From Actinomadura luzonensis (GTDB lineage: Bacteria > Actinomycetota > Actinomycetes > Streptosporangiales > Streptosporangiaceae): a stretch of DNA of 64,000 bases. The DNA lies in assembly GCF_022664455.2 (NCBI RefSeq), contig NZ_JAKRKC020000001.1:3973001-4037000 (forward strand). Direction: 5' to 3'. The notes below the pieces were generated by a model. It had not been told where the DNA came from, made no database searches, and saw nothing but the letters and a program-made list of their open reading frames with translations. Within the stretch, counting starts at the first letter, position 1. Each line of letters begins with the position of its first letter. Below, one piece after another: positions 1 to 8,185 of the stretch. Position numbers and translations under genes: made by a program.

Positions 1-42
1 CAGGTCCGCCAGCCGACTGCGGTAGCCCTCCAGCGGGTCCAT
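1..42 (-). CDS. Start of an unidentified gene running off the left edge
   Basis: Fourteen codons are visible (MDPLEGYRSRLADL). The ATG shares bases with the TGA of the STAS gene upstream (ATGA overlap), so the two genes are very probably translationally coupled. Genes coupled to anti-sigma antagonists are often anti-sigma kinases or other partner-switch components, but too little sequence is present to assign a function. Confidence 0.5.
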   Translation of the reverse strand, partial: MDPLEGYRSRLADL

Positions 43-353
43 CATTCGAGGCCGAACGCCGTCAGCAGTCCTGTCGTGCGCAGTTGGTCGAGCATCCGGC
101 GGGTCGGGTTCTCGACCCGGAAGTCCGCCTGCGCGGCCAGCGCGACCCGCATGGCGTCGACCAGCACGCCGATGCCCGTGGAGTCGATGAACGTGACCTC
201 GGCCAGATCGACCCGGACGTGGCGGGGGCGGCGCTCGGCGACCGCGTCCGTGACGAGCTTGTGGATCTCGGCCGAGTTCGTGAAGTCGATCTCGCCGCGC
301 AGCGTCACGCGCAGCACACCGGCCTCGTCCATGTCGATCGACGCCTCATGCAT
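42..353 (-). CDS. STAS-domain anti-sigma factor antagonist
   Basis: This 103-residue protein is a single STAS domain of the SpoIIAA/RsbV type. The core motif DLAEVTFIDSTGIGVL is present, and Ser58 in D-S-T-G is the residue that family members have phosphorylated by an anti-sigma kinase and dephosphorylated by a PP2C phosphatase. A strong ribosome site (GGAGGGGG, 9 nt before ATG) supports the start. It overlaps the next gene by ATGA. A SpoIIE-type phosphatase lies about 1.2 kb upstream on the same strand and could be its phosphatase, which is inference. The cognate sigma factor is not identifiable here. Confidence 0.9.
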   Translation of the reverse strand: MHEASIDMDEAGVLRVTLRGEIDFTNSAEIHKLVTDAVAERRPRHVRVDLAEVTFIDSTGIGVLVDAMRVALAAQADFRVENPTRRMLDQLRTTGLLTAFGLE

Positions 354-481
354 GGGCGCTTACCCCCTCCAATACCGTTCGAGACATTGAAACCGGCATG
401 AACGCCACGACGTATCGAATCGCGACTCTGCGTCTCACACGGGTTGCACTAGGCGTATTGTTCCGCAACCTCAGGGCTCTG

Positions 482-1522
482 TCAGGGGGACGGCTCATCG
501 GAGGTCCGAGTGGCGTTCTGGACGGCGTGCTGGACGGCGTCCGTGACGGCCTCCCGGACGGTGACCGGCGCGGCGCGGGCCGTCCAGCGGCCGTCCTCGC
601 TGCGGGCGATTCTGACGGGGTGGCCGAAGCAGGCGCTGACCAGCTCGGTGGTGAGCACGCCGCCCACCGGGCCCGAGGCCAGGCAGCGGCCCTCGCGCAG
701 CAGCAGGGCGTGCGTGGTGGTGGCCGGCAACTCCTCCAGGTGGTGGGTGACCAGGACGGTGGCCAGCGACGGATGCCGGTGCCGCAGCGCGTCGATGCTG
801 GCCAGGAGCTGCTCGCGGGCGGCGAGGTCGAGACCGGTGGCGGGCTCGTCGAGCAGCAGCAGGCGGGGGCGCGGCATGAGCGCGCGGGCGATCAGGGCGC
901 GCCCCCGCTCGCCCTGCGACAGCGTGGCCCAGGACGCCCCGGCGCGCCCGCTCATGCCGAGCAGGGCGAGCAGCCGGTCGGCGCGCTCCGCCTCCTCCGG
1001 CGTGGGCGCCCAGCGGGGCACGAGCGCGGCGGTGTTGGTCAGGCCGGTCAGGACGACCTCGCGGGCCTCCAGCGGGCCGTCGGGCGCGTGGCGGGGGTTG
1101 ACGTGCCCGAGGTAGGTGCGCAGCTCGCGCACGTCGACCCGGCCGAGGGTGCGCCCGAGCACCTGGACGAGGCCGCGCGTGGGGTGGTTGACCGCGCCGA
1201 GCAGGCCGAGCAGCGTGCTCTTGCCCGCGCCGTTGGCGCCGAGCAGCGCCCAGTGCTCGCCGGCGCCGACGGTGAGGGAGATCCCGCTCAGCAGGTGGCG
1301 GCCCGCGCGGACGAAGTCCACGCCCTCCGCCCGCAGCACGGGCCCGCCGTCCACGGGACTGGAGACCACGGGACTGGAGACCACGGGACTGGAGACCACG
1401 GGACTGGAGGCCGTGGGACTGGAGGCCGTGGGACTGGAGGCCGTGGGACCGGCGTCCGCAGGGCCGGAGGCCGCGGGACCCGCGCGCTCCGGGTCGCGTC
1501 GCGATGCCGTCAGCTCGCTCAT
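482..1522 (-). CDS. ABC transporter ATP-binding protein, orphan, ModF/COG1119-like
   Basis: About 346 residues. After a low-complexity N-terminus comes one complete ABC ATPase: Walker A (GANGAGKST), signature LSQGE and Walker B LLLLDEP followed by the H-loop THH. The spacing and the GEHWALLGANG opening resemble single ATPases of the ModF/YlmA group. No permease or binding protein is adjacent, so the substrate is unknown. I place the start at the ATG at 1522, which has a GGAAAGG site 5 nt upstream; a longer reading to 1552 has no ribosome site. Residues about 24-58 are repeats of T-A-S-S-P and V-V-S-S-P encoded by a 15-bp tandem repeat, probably a flexible linker. Confidence 0.85.
   Translation of the reverse strand: MSELTASRRDPERAGPAASGPADAGPTASSPTASSPTASSPVVSSPVVSSPVVSSPVDGGPVLRAEGVDFVRAGRHLLSGISLTVGAGEHWALLGANGAGKSTLLGLLGAVNHPTRGLVQVLGRTLGRVDVRELRTYLGHVNPRHAPDGPLEAREVVLTGLTNTAALVPRWAPTPEEAERADRLLALLGMSGRAGASWATLSQGERGRALIARALMPRPRLLLLDEPATGLDLAAREQLLASIDALRHRHPSLATVLVTHHLEELPATTTHALLLREGRCLASGPVGGVLTTELVSACFGHPVRIARSEDGRWTARAAPVTVREAVTDAVQHAVQNATRTSDEPSP
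1351..1455. repeat. 15-bp tandem repeat, seven copies, in frame
   Basis: The unit is CCACGGGACTGGAGA, changing to CCGTGGGACTGGAGG in later copies. Seven copies run head to tail inside the N-terminal part of the ABC ATPase gene. The unit length is a multiple of three, so copy-number change would lengthen or shorten the linker without shifting the frame. Confidence 0.95.
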
Positions 1523-1594
1523 CTGCGCCCTTTCCTCGAAGGTGCGGAACACCCTAGCGCAGACCTCAGACGTCTGATGAGTGAGCGGGGCGGC

Positions 1595-3295
1595 TCAGTC
1601 GGGCAGGCGCAGCACCAGCATGGCCACGTCGTCGTCGTTGTCGGCGGGCCGCACCCCCGCCAGCAACTGGTCGCAGAACGTCTCCAGCGGCCGGTGCGCG
1701 AGCGCGGCCGCGTACCGGCGCAGCTTGGCCAGCCCCTCGTCCAGGAGCCGGGCCGGCGACTCGATCAGCCCGTCGGTGTAGAGCAGCAGCGTGCAGCCGG
1801 GCGGCAGCTCGACGGCGGCGTCCGGCCGCCGCGTCCGCAGGCCGGTGCCCAGCAGCAGGCCGTGCCCGGCCTCCAGGAACCGGCTCTGCCCGTCGTGCTC
1901 CACCAGCAGCGGCGGCGGATGGCCGGCGTTGGTCCAGCGCAGCAGCCAGCGGCCGGCGCCGGTGGGCTCCAGCCGGGCGAAGACGGCCGTGGCCATGACG
2001 GGCTGCGCCATGCGCGTCACGGCCTGGTCGAGCCGGTCGACGATCACGTGCGGCGGGTCGTCCTGGGCGTAGGCGTAGGCGCGCAGCATGTTGCAGATCT
2101 GGGCCATGCCGGCCGCCGCGTCGAGGTCGTGGCCGACGACGTCGCCGATCACGAGGGCGGTCGCGCCGCCGGGCAGGGCGAAGGCGTCGTACCAGTCGCC
2201 GCCGACCTGGGAGGCGCGGGGCGCGGGCCGGTAGGTGGCGCTCATCCGCAGGCCGGGCGGCGAGGGCAGTTGCGGGAGCAGGTGGCGCTGCATGGTCTCG
2301 GCGACGCGCCGCTGCCGCTCGTACAGGCGGGCGTTGTCCAGCGCGAGGCCCGCCCGGCGGGCGATGTCCTCCACCAGCAGCAGGTCGGCCGGGGTGAACG
2401 CGTCTGCCCGCTCGGCGCGCCCGAGGGTCAGCGCCCCGATCACGTCGCGGACGCCGCGGATCGGCGCGATGCTCGCCGAGTGCATGCCGGTCACCTGGAA
2501 CAGCTCCCGCTGGACCACGGCGATGCCGGAGTCGGGGCGCCCCCGGTAGGTCTCGGGGCCGGCCAGCGTCGCGGTCACGCCGCGCAGCGCTCGCGACAGC
2601 GGCATCGGCGAGGTCTCCGGGACGGGCGGCATGGGGCCCTCCAGCTCCTCGCGGCGGACCGGCAGGCCGCCCTCGTGGTGGACGACGACCTCCCGCGTCA
2701 CCCCGCCCCCCTCGGCGAGCAGGTCGACCACCGCCCAGTCGGCCATGAGCGGCACCACGAGCCGGACGAGCTGACGCAGGATCTCCTCCACGTCGAGCGT
2801 CGAGGTGAGCGTGGTGGTGGTCTCGGCGAGCAGGGCCAGCCGGTCCAGCTCCGACATCGGCGCCTCGGCCCCGGCCGGCCGCCCGCCGCCGCCGCCCAGC
2901 GGGGCCGGGTCGACCTCGTGGAAGAGCACCAGCGCGCCCCGCTGGGCGGGGGCGAGCTCGCAGGGCGCGATCGTCCACGCGATCGGCAGCAGCGAGCCGT
3001 CGCCGCGCTCGAACCACCCGAGGTCGCCGTGCAGGGTGCGCCCGGCGAGGAACGCCTGCTTCATCAGGCACCGGATGCGCGGCAGCGGCTCGCCGTGGCT
3101 GCCACGATGCAGCAGGTCGTGGGCGTCGCGGCCGAGCAGCTCGGCGGCGCCGCGGCCGACCAGGCGCTCGGCCTGGGCGTTGACCTCGACGATGCGTCCC
3201 CGGTCGTCCACGACGTACGCGCCGGCGTCGATCAGCTCGGGCAGGGCCCACGCCCGCCCGCCCTGCCCCCGCGCGCCGTCGCCGCCGCCGCTCAT
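1595..3295 (-). CDS. PAS-GAF-SpoIIE (PP2C) serine phosphatase
   Basis: 566 residues in three parts: a PAS sensor (about 17-125, starting ELIDAGAYVVDDRGRIVEVN), a GAF domain (about 150-310) and a C-terminal SpoIIE-type PP2C phosphatase (about 340-565) with the metal motifs VGGDWYDAF and VIGDVVGHDLDAA. Members of this family dephosphorylate STAS anti-sigma antagonists in partner-switch pathways, and the STAS gene 1.2 kb downstream is a plausible substrate (inference). The start at 3295 is supported by GGAGGGAC 5 nt before the ATG. It lies 68 bp downstream of the membrane protein at 3364-4092 on the same strand and may be co-transcribed with it. Confidence 0.92.
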   Translation of the reverse strand: MSGGGDGARGQGGRAWALPELIDAGAYVVDDRGRIVEVNAQAERLVGRGAAELLGRDAHDLLHRGSHGEPLPRIRCLMKQAFLAGRTLHGDLGWFERGDGSLLPIAWTIAPCELAPAQRGALVLFHEVDPAPLGGGGGRPAGAEAPMSELDRLALLAETTTTLTSTLDVEEILRQLVRLVVPLMADWAVVDLLAEGGGVTREVVVHHEGGLPVRREELEGPMPPVPETSPMPLSRALRGVTATLAGPETYRGRPDSGIAVVQRELFQVTGMHSASIAPIRGVRDVIGALTLGRAERADAFTPADLLLVEDIARRAGLALDNARLYERQRRVAETMQRHLLPQLPSPPGLRMSATYRPAPRASQVGGDWYDAFALPGGATALVIGDVVGHDLDAAAGMAQICNMLRAYAYAQDDPPHVIVDRLDQAVTRMAQPVMATAVFARLEPTGAGRWLLRWTNAGHPPPLLVEHDGQSRFLEAGHGLLLGTGLRTRRPDAAVELPPGCTLLLYTDGLIESPARLLDEGLAKLRRYAAALAHRPLETFCDQLLAGVRPADNDDDVAMLVLRLPD

Positions 3296-3363
3296 GTCCG
3301 GTCCCTCCGATCCGCTTCCTGCTGCCTTACCCGGGCCACCCCTGGGCCTCACCCTCGGCCTCC

Positions 3364-4092
3364 TCACGGTGACGCAGCGTCGCCGCCCCTCCGCCGGAGC
3401 AGTACGTAACCGGCCAGGGCCGGGAAGAACAACAGCCGGGCGGGCTCCCGCAGGATCTCGCCGAGAGTGAGCCAGTGCAGCAGGCCGGCGTCCACCTCGA
3501 TGCCCCAGCCGCCGGTGAGGCGGACGGCGAGAACCGTCACCGTGGAGATCACCAGGTAGTCCATGAGCAGCGTCACCGCCCTCCGCCAGGCCGGCGTCGC
3601 GGGGCGGGGCGCGGCGGGCCGCTCGCCCTGCCCGGTGGCGAGCAGCACCAGCAGCGCCGCCGCCAGGAGCGCCAGCTCCCGGCCGCCCCACACCTCGGCC
3701 ACCGTCCCGAACCAGGCCGGGCTGAGCAGGCGCAGCGGCGGGTCGCACGGGCCGTCGCCGGACCACACCGGGGTGACGGGCCCGGCCACCGCGATCAGCG
3801 TCAGGACCGCCGCCGCCCACCGGCCCGCCCGGGGCGAGCCCCGCAGCGCGAACGCGGCGAGCACCGCGACGGCGGGGACGCCCCACGTCGTCGTCCAGGA
3901 GGTGAGGGTGTGCAGGTCGCCGCGCAGCGGGCCGAACGGCGAGGTGTCCGCGAAGCCGGCGAACGAGAGGACACAGCTGTAGGCCAGCGGCTCGCCGTCG
4001 GGGGTGCCGAGGCGGGTGCTCCAGTCGTCCCAGGTGGGGTACGCCGCGGCGGCCAGGGCGGCGACCGGGAGGAGGAGGGCTGATCGACGCAA
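3364..4092 (-). CDS. Multi-pass membrane protein of unknown function
   Basis: 242 residues with about five hydrophobic segments: an N-terminal signal-like helix, two central helices (about 73-115), one at about 140-155, and C-terminal helices at about 175-195 and 215-230. There is a short basic tail (LLRRRGG). Two cysteines lie in the extracytoplasmic loops. The start is a TTG at 4092, chosen because AAGGAG sits 6 nt upstream. I do not recognise the family. It precedes the SpoIIE phosphatase in the same orientation and faces away from the metallophosphoesterase gene. Confidence 0.75.
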   Translation of the reverse strand: MRRSALLLPVAALAAAAYPTWDDWSTRLGTPDGEPLAYSCVLSFAGFADTSPFGPLRGDLHTLTSWTTTWGVPAVAVLAAFALRGSPRAGRWAAAVLTLIAVAGPVTPVWSGDGPCDPPLRLLSPAWFGTVAEVWGGRELALLAAALLVLLATGQGERPAAPRPATPAWRRAVTLLMDYLVISTVTVLAVRLTGGWGIEVDAGLLHWLTLGEILREPARLLFFPALAGYVLLRRRGGDAASP

Positions 4093-4254
4093 GGGGGACT
4101 CCTTCCGCGCCGGAGCCTATCGGCGATCACGCCTCCACGGGGCCGCTGTGCCGCTACGAGGCGACGGACGGGACGCGGGCCCGCGGCGGGGCTCCCTCCC
4201 GGGGGTGGGCGGTGGTGCTCGTGCCGGGAGTGGGCGGCGTGGTGTGATGGCGGG

Positions 4255-5262
4255 ATGGGTCGCCACCGCTGGGGTCGCGCCGCTGCGCCGGCGCTCCTCG
4301 CGTGGCGGGCGCTCCTCGCGTGGCGGGCGCTCCTCGCGTGGCGGGCGCTCCTCGCGTTGTCGGCGCTCCTCGCGCTGTCGGCCTGCGCCCCCGCGGGCGC
4401 CCCCGCGCCGCCGCCCACGGCGAGCGCCCCTACGCCGCGCGCCACCGCGAGCGCCCCGGCCGGCAGCGCCGCTCCCTCCGCGAGCGCCGGCACCCCGCCG
4501 CGGTCGTCCGTGCTGAGCGGGTTCGTGGCGCTGGGCGACTTCGGGACGGGCGGCGCGGCGCAGCGGGACGTGGCGCGGGCGATCGGGCGCTGGGCCGACG
4601 CCGGTCACCGGGTGGACGCGATCGTCGGCACCGGCGACAACGTCTACCCCGACGGCTCCCCGGCCCGCTTCGCCGAGACGCTCGACCGCCCGTACGCCCG
4701 CTGGACGGGCTCGATCTGGGCCACGCTCGGCAACCACGACGTGATGGGCGGCCACGGCGGCGACCAGCTACGCCACCTGGCGCTGCCCGCGCTGCCGTTC
4801 GCCAGGCGGCTGGCCGGCGTGGAGCTGCTGTTCCTGGACGCCAACCGGCCGGACGCGCGGCAGGCCCGCTGGCTGGAGGACCGGCTGGCCGCGCCGGGCC
4901 CGCCGTTCCGGGTGGCGGTGTTCCACCAGCCCGCCTGGTCGTGCTCCACGCACGGCTCCACGGCGGCCGTGGACCGGCTGTGGGTGCCGGTGCTGGAGCG
5001 CCGGCACGTCACGCTCGTGCTGAACGGGCACGACCACAACTACCAGCGCTTCGTCTCGGCGGGCGGCGTCACGTACGTGGTGACCGGCGGCGGCGGGGCC
5101 GGGCTGTACGGGCTGCGGCCGTGCCGGGACACGCCGCGCCGCGCGGCGGCGGCCGTGCGGCATCATTTCACCGCGGTCGAGGTGACGGCCGGCACGCTCA
5201 CGATCACCGTCGTTGCCGCCACGGGCGACGTCCTGGACCGGGCGGTGTTGCGCCCTTCGTGA
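4255..5262 (+). CDS. Lipoprotein metallophosphoesterase (purple-acid-phosphatase-like)
   Basis: 335 residues. The calcineurin-like phosphoesterase signature is clear: GDFGTGG, GTGDNVY, GNHD and GHDHNYQR supply the metal-binding Asp, Asn and His residues in order. The N-terminus is a lipoprotein signal ending in LSAC (cysteine near residue 43), followed by an Ala/Pro/Thr linker to about residue 80, so the enzyme is expected on the outer face of the membrane. The likely activity is phosphomonoester or phosphodiester hydrolysis. The signal peptide is unusual: five tandem copies of a 6-residue unit (ALLAWR, then ALLALS) make its hydrophobic core long and interrupted by Trp-Arg pairs. Confidence 0.9.
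   Translation: MGRHRWGRAAAPALLAWRALLAWRALLAWRALLALSALLALSACAPAGAPAPPPTASAPTPRATASAPAGSAAPSASAGTPPRSSVLSGFVALGDFGTGGAAQRDVARAIGRWADAGHRVDAIVGTGDNVYPDGSPARFAETLDRPYARWTGSIWATLGNHDVMGGHGGDQLRHLALPALPFARRLAGVELLFLDANRPDARQARWLEDRLAAPGPPFRVAVFHQPAWSCSTHGSTAAVDRLWVPVLERRHVTLVLNGHDHNYQRFVSAGGVTYVVTGGGGAGLYGLRPCRDTPRRAAAAVRHHFTAVEVTAGTLTITVVAATGDVLDRAVLRPS
4291..4380. repeat. 18-bp tandem repeat, five copies, in the signal peptide
   Basis: The unit is GCGCTCCTCGCGTGGCGG; three copies are identical and the last two end TTGTCG and CTGTCG. Each copy encodes ALLAWR or ALLALS. Expansion or loss of copies would change signal peptide length by six residues per step. Confidence 0.95.
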
Positions 5263-5314
5263 CCGGGTTTCGGGCAGACCATGGATGTACGAGCCTTCTG
5301 GTGTCTTCTGGGCT

Positions 5315-5320
5315 AGTGTC
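5315..5320 (+). promoter_or_regulatory. -10 box (TAGTGT) of a probable leaderless transcript
   Basis: TAGTGT lies 6 nt before the ATG at 5327, and no ribosome site is visible between them. I see no convincing -35 box. Confidence 0.45.
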
Positions 5321-5326
5321 ACCGGT

Positions 5327-5707
5327 ATGGCGGGACCGCGGAAGGTGCCACGCGGGTCCATCGCGCGGCTCGGCGTGGTGGCCCTGGTTCTGCTGTCCAT
5401 GGTGCTGGCGGCCTGCACGAACGCGGGCTCCGCCGGCGCGGGCCGGGCACCGGCCGCCGTCTCGCACTCCGGCTGGACCCCCGACGGTCTCAACGCCGAG
5501 CTGTCGAGCCTGCCGCCGGCGCATCCCGTCGCCGCCCGCGAGCACCACGTCCTGCCGCTCTGGCCGCCGCTCCGCGGTGACCGGCGCACGGCCGCGGCCG
5601 CCCGCCTCGCCCTGCTGCCCGCCACGCGCCGCGAACCGGCCGCGTTCCGCGATCCGCAGCAGCTCGGGCACTGCGCCGCGGGCTCCAGGAGCCCGCCGCT
5701 GATCTGA
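5327..5707 (+). CDS. Small lipoprotein, function unknown
   Basis: 126 residues. A basic N-terminus, a hydrophobic stretch and the lipobox LAAC (cysteine near residue 28) predict a membrane-anchored lipoprotein. The rest is rich in Pro, Ala and Arg with the segment HHVLPLWPPLRGDRR and no family I recognise. G/C at third codon positions is high throughout, which supports coding. The start at 5327 gives the lipoprotein signal; a longer reading to 5213 would overlap the preceding gene and bury the signal. Confidence 0.65.
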   Translation: MAGPRKVPRGSIARLGVVALVLLSMVLAACTNAGSAGAGRAPAAVSHSGWTPDGLNAELSSLPPAHPVAAREHHVLPLWPPLRGDRRTAAAARLALLPATRREPAAFRDPQQLGHCAAGSRSPPLI

Positions 5708-5802
5708 CCGGCTCGCGCACTGGTTCCCTTCCCCGGGGCCGCCCGCCGTGGCGGGCCGCGCCCCTTCCCCATCGCCTTTCCCCGAAGGAGCCGATCTTCG
5801 TC

Positions 5803-6096
5803 ATGGCCGGCGTTGGATCACTCAACGACCTCATGCGGCACTACGACCGTCATCTCGCGCAGCTGGAGAGCCTGCGCGAGCTGCTGCACGACGAGCTCTC
5901 CGCCGAGCGCCCGCGGGGCTCCCGGCCGGCGCGGCGGCGGGTGGCCGCCCTCGAGGCCGCCCTGGAGCGCATGGACCGCGGCTGCTACGGCACCTGCCTG
6001 CGGTGCGGGGCGCTGATCCCGTACGAGCAGCTCGCCGCGCGGCCCGAGCGCACCCGCTGCGACGGCTGCGCCGAGCACCACCACAAGGCCGCGTAG
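5803..6096 (+). CDS. DksA/TraR-type C4 zinc-finger protein
   Basis: 97 residues. An N-terminal helical region (about 5-58, with ALEAALERMDRGCYGTC) leads into a C4 zinc finger formed by Cys65, Cys68, Cys86 and Cys89. This is the usual layout of short actinobacterial DksA/TraR-family proteins, which bind RNA polymerase through its secondary channel or act as general stress proteins. AAGGAG lies about 11 nt before the ATG. A convergent hairpin follows the stop. Confidence 0.88.
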   Translation: MAGVGSLNDLMRHYDRHLAQLESLRELLHDELSAERPRGSRPARRRVAALEAALERMDRGCYGTCLRCGALIPYEQLAARPERTRCDGCAEHHHKAA

Positions 6097-6100
6097 ACCG

Positions 6101-6125
6101 GGCGGCCCGCTACGGGCGGGCCGCC
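6101..6125. terminator. Hairpin between convergent genes
   Basis: GGCGGCCCG and CGGGCCGCC form a perfect 9-bp stem with a 7-nt loop. It lies between the DksA-like gene and the convergent ligase gene and covers the ligase stop codon. There is no T-tract, as is common in actinomycetes. Confidence 0.55.
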
Positions 6126-7501
6126 AGGGGCACGACCCGGCGGAACTTGCCGCCGGGTTCGCGCTGCGGCGCCTCCTCGGCCCGGACGAGGGCCACGTCG
6201 CCGGCGTGGTGCTCGGCCAGCAGCGTGGCCAGCGCGTCGCGGACGACCTGCCAGACCCGCTCGTCGGCGGGCCGCAGCCGGACGAGCAGCGCGGCTGGCC
6301 CGGTCTGGACGATCTGGTACTGCTCGACGCCCGGCAGCCGGTCCAGCAGGGTGCCGAACATCATGGGCGACAGGCGTACCGGCTCGCCGCCCTCGCCCGG
6401 GAAGGCGAGCAGGTCGGCGGCGCGGCCCTGCACCCGCACGGCCGGGAACGGGCTGCCGCACGGGCAGGGGTCGGGGCGCAGCAGCACGCTGTCGCCGAGG
6501 TCGTAGCGGAGGATGGGCTGGACCCTGTTGGCGAGGTTGCTCACCAGGACGGTGTGCGACGGCTGGCCCGGCGGCACCGGCCGGTGCTCGGCGTCGACCG
6601 GCTCGGCCACCGCCCAGTCGCTGTTGACGTGGTACCAGCCGTGGGCGCAGCCGAAGCTGAGGAAGCCGCACTCGGAGGCGGCGTAGGCGGCGCGGGCCTG
6701 GGCGCCGAAGGCGGTGGCGAGCCGCCGCAGCGCCTCCGGGGTCGCGGTCTCGCCGCCCGCGATGACCATGCCGGGGCGGAGCCGCAGGCGGCCCGCCTCC
6801 TGCTCGCCGGCCAGCAGCGTGAGCTGGCTGAGGAAGCCGGTGAGGCCGGCCGGGTCGTAGCGGTTGAGCTGGGCGACCAGGTCGGGCAGGGGCTGGTTGA
6901 TGGAGAAGACCCGCATCATCCAGGCCAGCCTGGGATGGTCGCGGCGGAACCGCTCGACGCTCGCCACGGTGGAGAAGTGGCCGCCTGGGGCGGTGACGAT
7001 CGCGGTGCGCGCGCCCCGGGCGAGCAGGCGCAGCGCGTCCCTGGCGGTGAGGCCGCCCCTGGCGCGCCCGCCGACGGCGTTGGTCACGGCGAGCGTCCGC
7101 TCGTCGATCACGAACAGGCCGCGCAGGCCGCTGGTGCCGGAGGTGGTGACCACCAGGTGGCGGCCGAGGAAGCGCTCCCCCACGCGGGCGGGGTCGGCGA
7201 CGAAGTCCTGTACGCGTTCCAGCGTGACCTCGCGGTCGGCCGCCCAGTCGTCGAAGCGGGACATCAGCAGCTTCTTGTCGGTGACCGGGAGCAGCGCCGG
7301 GTCCTCCACCCGTTCCGGCAGCCCCTGGTAGAGCTCGCGGTAGAAGGGCGAGCGGGCGCGGGCGTGGGCCACCATGGCGGCCAGGCGGTCGCGTTGCCGC
7401 CCGGCGATGCCGTCCGCGCCCTCGCGGGCGGCGGCGCGCGCGTCGCGGGCCAGCTCGCGCGGGCTCTCCCGGGTGATCGGCCGGTCGTCGGTGGCGGTCA
7501 T
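6110..7501 (-). CDS. Phenylacetate-CoA-ligase-like adenylate-forming enzyme
   Basis: 463 residues of the PaaK/coenzyme F390 synthetase group. The ATP-binding loop TTSGTSG (near residue 133), the adenine-binding segment AAYAASECG, and the later YDLGDSVLLRPDPCPCG are all present. The CPCG pair is common in this subfamily. It probably activates a carboxylic acid as acyl-adenylate/CoA thioester; the substrate cannot be read from sequence. Its ATG overlaps the TGA of the upstream TetR gene (ATGA), so the two form one translationally coupled operon and the TetR protein probably controls the ligase. No other phenylacetate pathway gene is nearby. Confidence 0.85.
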   Translation of the reverse strand: MTATDDRPITRESPRELARDARAAAREGADGIAGRQRDRLAAMVAHARARSPFYRELYQGLPERVEDPALLPVTDKKLLMSRFDDWAADREVTLERVQDFVADPARVGERFLGRHLVVTTSGTSGLRGLFVIDERTLAVTNAVGGRARGGLTARDALRLLARGARTAIVTAPGGHFSTVASVERFRRDHPRLAWMMRVFSINQPLPDLVAQLNRYDPAGLTGFLSQLTLLAGEQEAGRLRLRPGMVIAGGETATPEALRRLATAFGAQARAAYAASECGFLSFGCAHGWYHVNSDWAVAEPVDAEHRPVPPGQPSHTVLVSNLANRVQPILRYDLGDSVLLRPDPCPCGSPFPAVRVQGRAADLLAFPGEGGEPVRLSPMMFGTLLDRLPGVEQYQIVQTGPAALLVRLRPADERVWQVVRDALATLLAEHHAGDVALVRAEEAPQREPGGKFRRVVPLAARP

Positions 7502-8121
7502 GCCTGCTCGCCGCCCTCGACCGACAGCAGCCCGTGCAGGGCGACGTCGAGGCCACGCCTGGAGGCCTCCCACAGCTCCCGCTGGGAGCGGCCGAGCCGG
7601 ACGCTGGCCAGGCCCGCGTGCTGCAGGGCGCCCAGCAGGGCGCCGGTCATCGCGGCCGCGGTGACGGGGTCGAGCCGGGGGAACGCCTTGACCAGCTCGT
7701 CGGCGATGCGCTGCTGCAGGTCGAGCAGCAGGTAGAGGCCCTTGGCCTGGATCGCGGGCGTGGTCAGCGCCACCCGGGCCGTCGCGGACAGCTCCTCGGG
7801 CTCCTTGTCGGGCACCTTGGCGCGGCGGTGAGCGGCGTACTCCTCGACCATGCGGGCCAGCACCTCGCCCGGGCCCTCACCCGGACGGCGTGCGGCGACG
7901 GCGGCCAACAGCACGTCGAAGTCCTGCTCGACGTCGCTGAACAGCACCTCGTCCTTGCTGCGGAAGTAGTTGAAGAACGTCTTGGGGTCGACGTCGGCCG
8001 CGGCGGCGATCTGCGCCACAGTGGTCTGCTCGTAGCCCTGCTCCTCGATCAGCCGGAGCGCGGCCCTGACGATGCGCTGCCGGGTCTCGCGTTTCTTCCG
8101 TTCGCGGCGTGATTCCTGCAC
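7498..8121 (-). CDS. TetR-family repressor, leaderless GTG start
   Basis: 207 residues from the GTG at 8121. The helix-turn-helix is at about 20-62 (TTVAQIAAAADVDPKTFFNYFRSKDEV). The ligand domain has no closer family I can name. A longer reading begins at TTG/ATG at 8157/8154, but those codons lie inside the -35 box and the operator. A near-perfect promoter (TTGATG, 17 nt, TATATT) ends 7 nt before GTG 8121, so I take that GTG as the true start of a leaderless message. The gene overlaps the ligase gene by ATGA. The protein probably represses itself and the ligase through the inverted repeat at 8144-8168. Confidence 0.9.
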   Translation of the reverse strand: MQESRRERKKRETRQRIVRAALRLIEEQGYEQTTVAQIAAAADVDPKTFFNYFRSKDEVLFSDVEQDFDVLLAAVAARRPGEGPGEVLARMVEEYAAHRRAKVPDKEPEELSATARVALTTPAIQAKGLYLLLDLQQRIADELVKAFPRLDPVTAAAMTGALLGALQHAGLASVRLGRSQRELWEASRRGLDVALHGLLSVEGGEQA

Positions 8122-8128
8122 GCGAGCG

Positions 8129-8157
8129 AATATACGCGCGATGGAAACTTCCATCAA
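8129..8157 (-). promoter_or_regulatory. Promoter of the TetR/ligase operon
   Basis: On the minus strand, TTGATG (8157-8152) and TATATT (8134-8129) are 17 nt apart. The -10 box is 7 nt from the GTG start at 8121, which predicts transcription starting at the start codon. Confidence 0.8.
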
Positions 8158-8168
8158 CTGGAAGTTTC
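8144..8168. promoter_or_regulatory. TetR operator: 9-bp perfect inverted repeat
   Basis: GAAACTTCC and GGAAGTTTC are exact complements separated by 7 bp. The site covers the -35 box of the TetR promoter, the classical position for autorepression. Confidence 0.8.
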
Positions 8169-8185
8169 TACTCGCGCGGATCCTC

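Noticed and set aside
398..3409. A 1003-codon open frame on the plus strand
   Set aside because: It is antisense to the ABC ATPase and SpoIIE phosphatase genes. Its composition (Gly/Arg/Gln-rich, no domain) is what very GC-rich DNA gives opposite a real gene.
8154..8157. TTG/ATG as start of the TetR gene
   Set aside because: These codons lie in the -35 box and operator; the promoter position points to GTG 8121.
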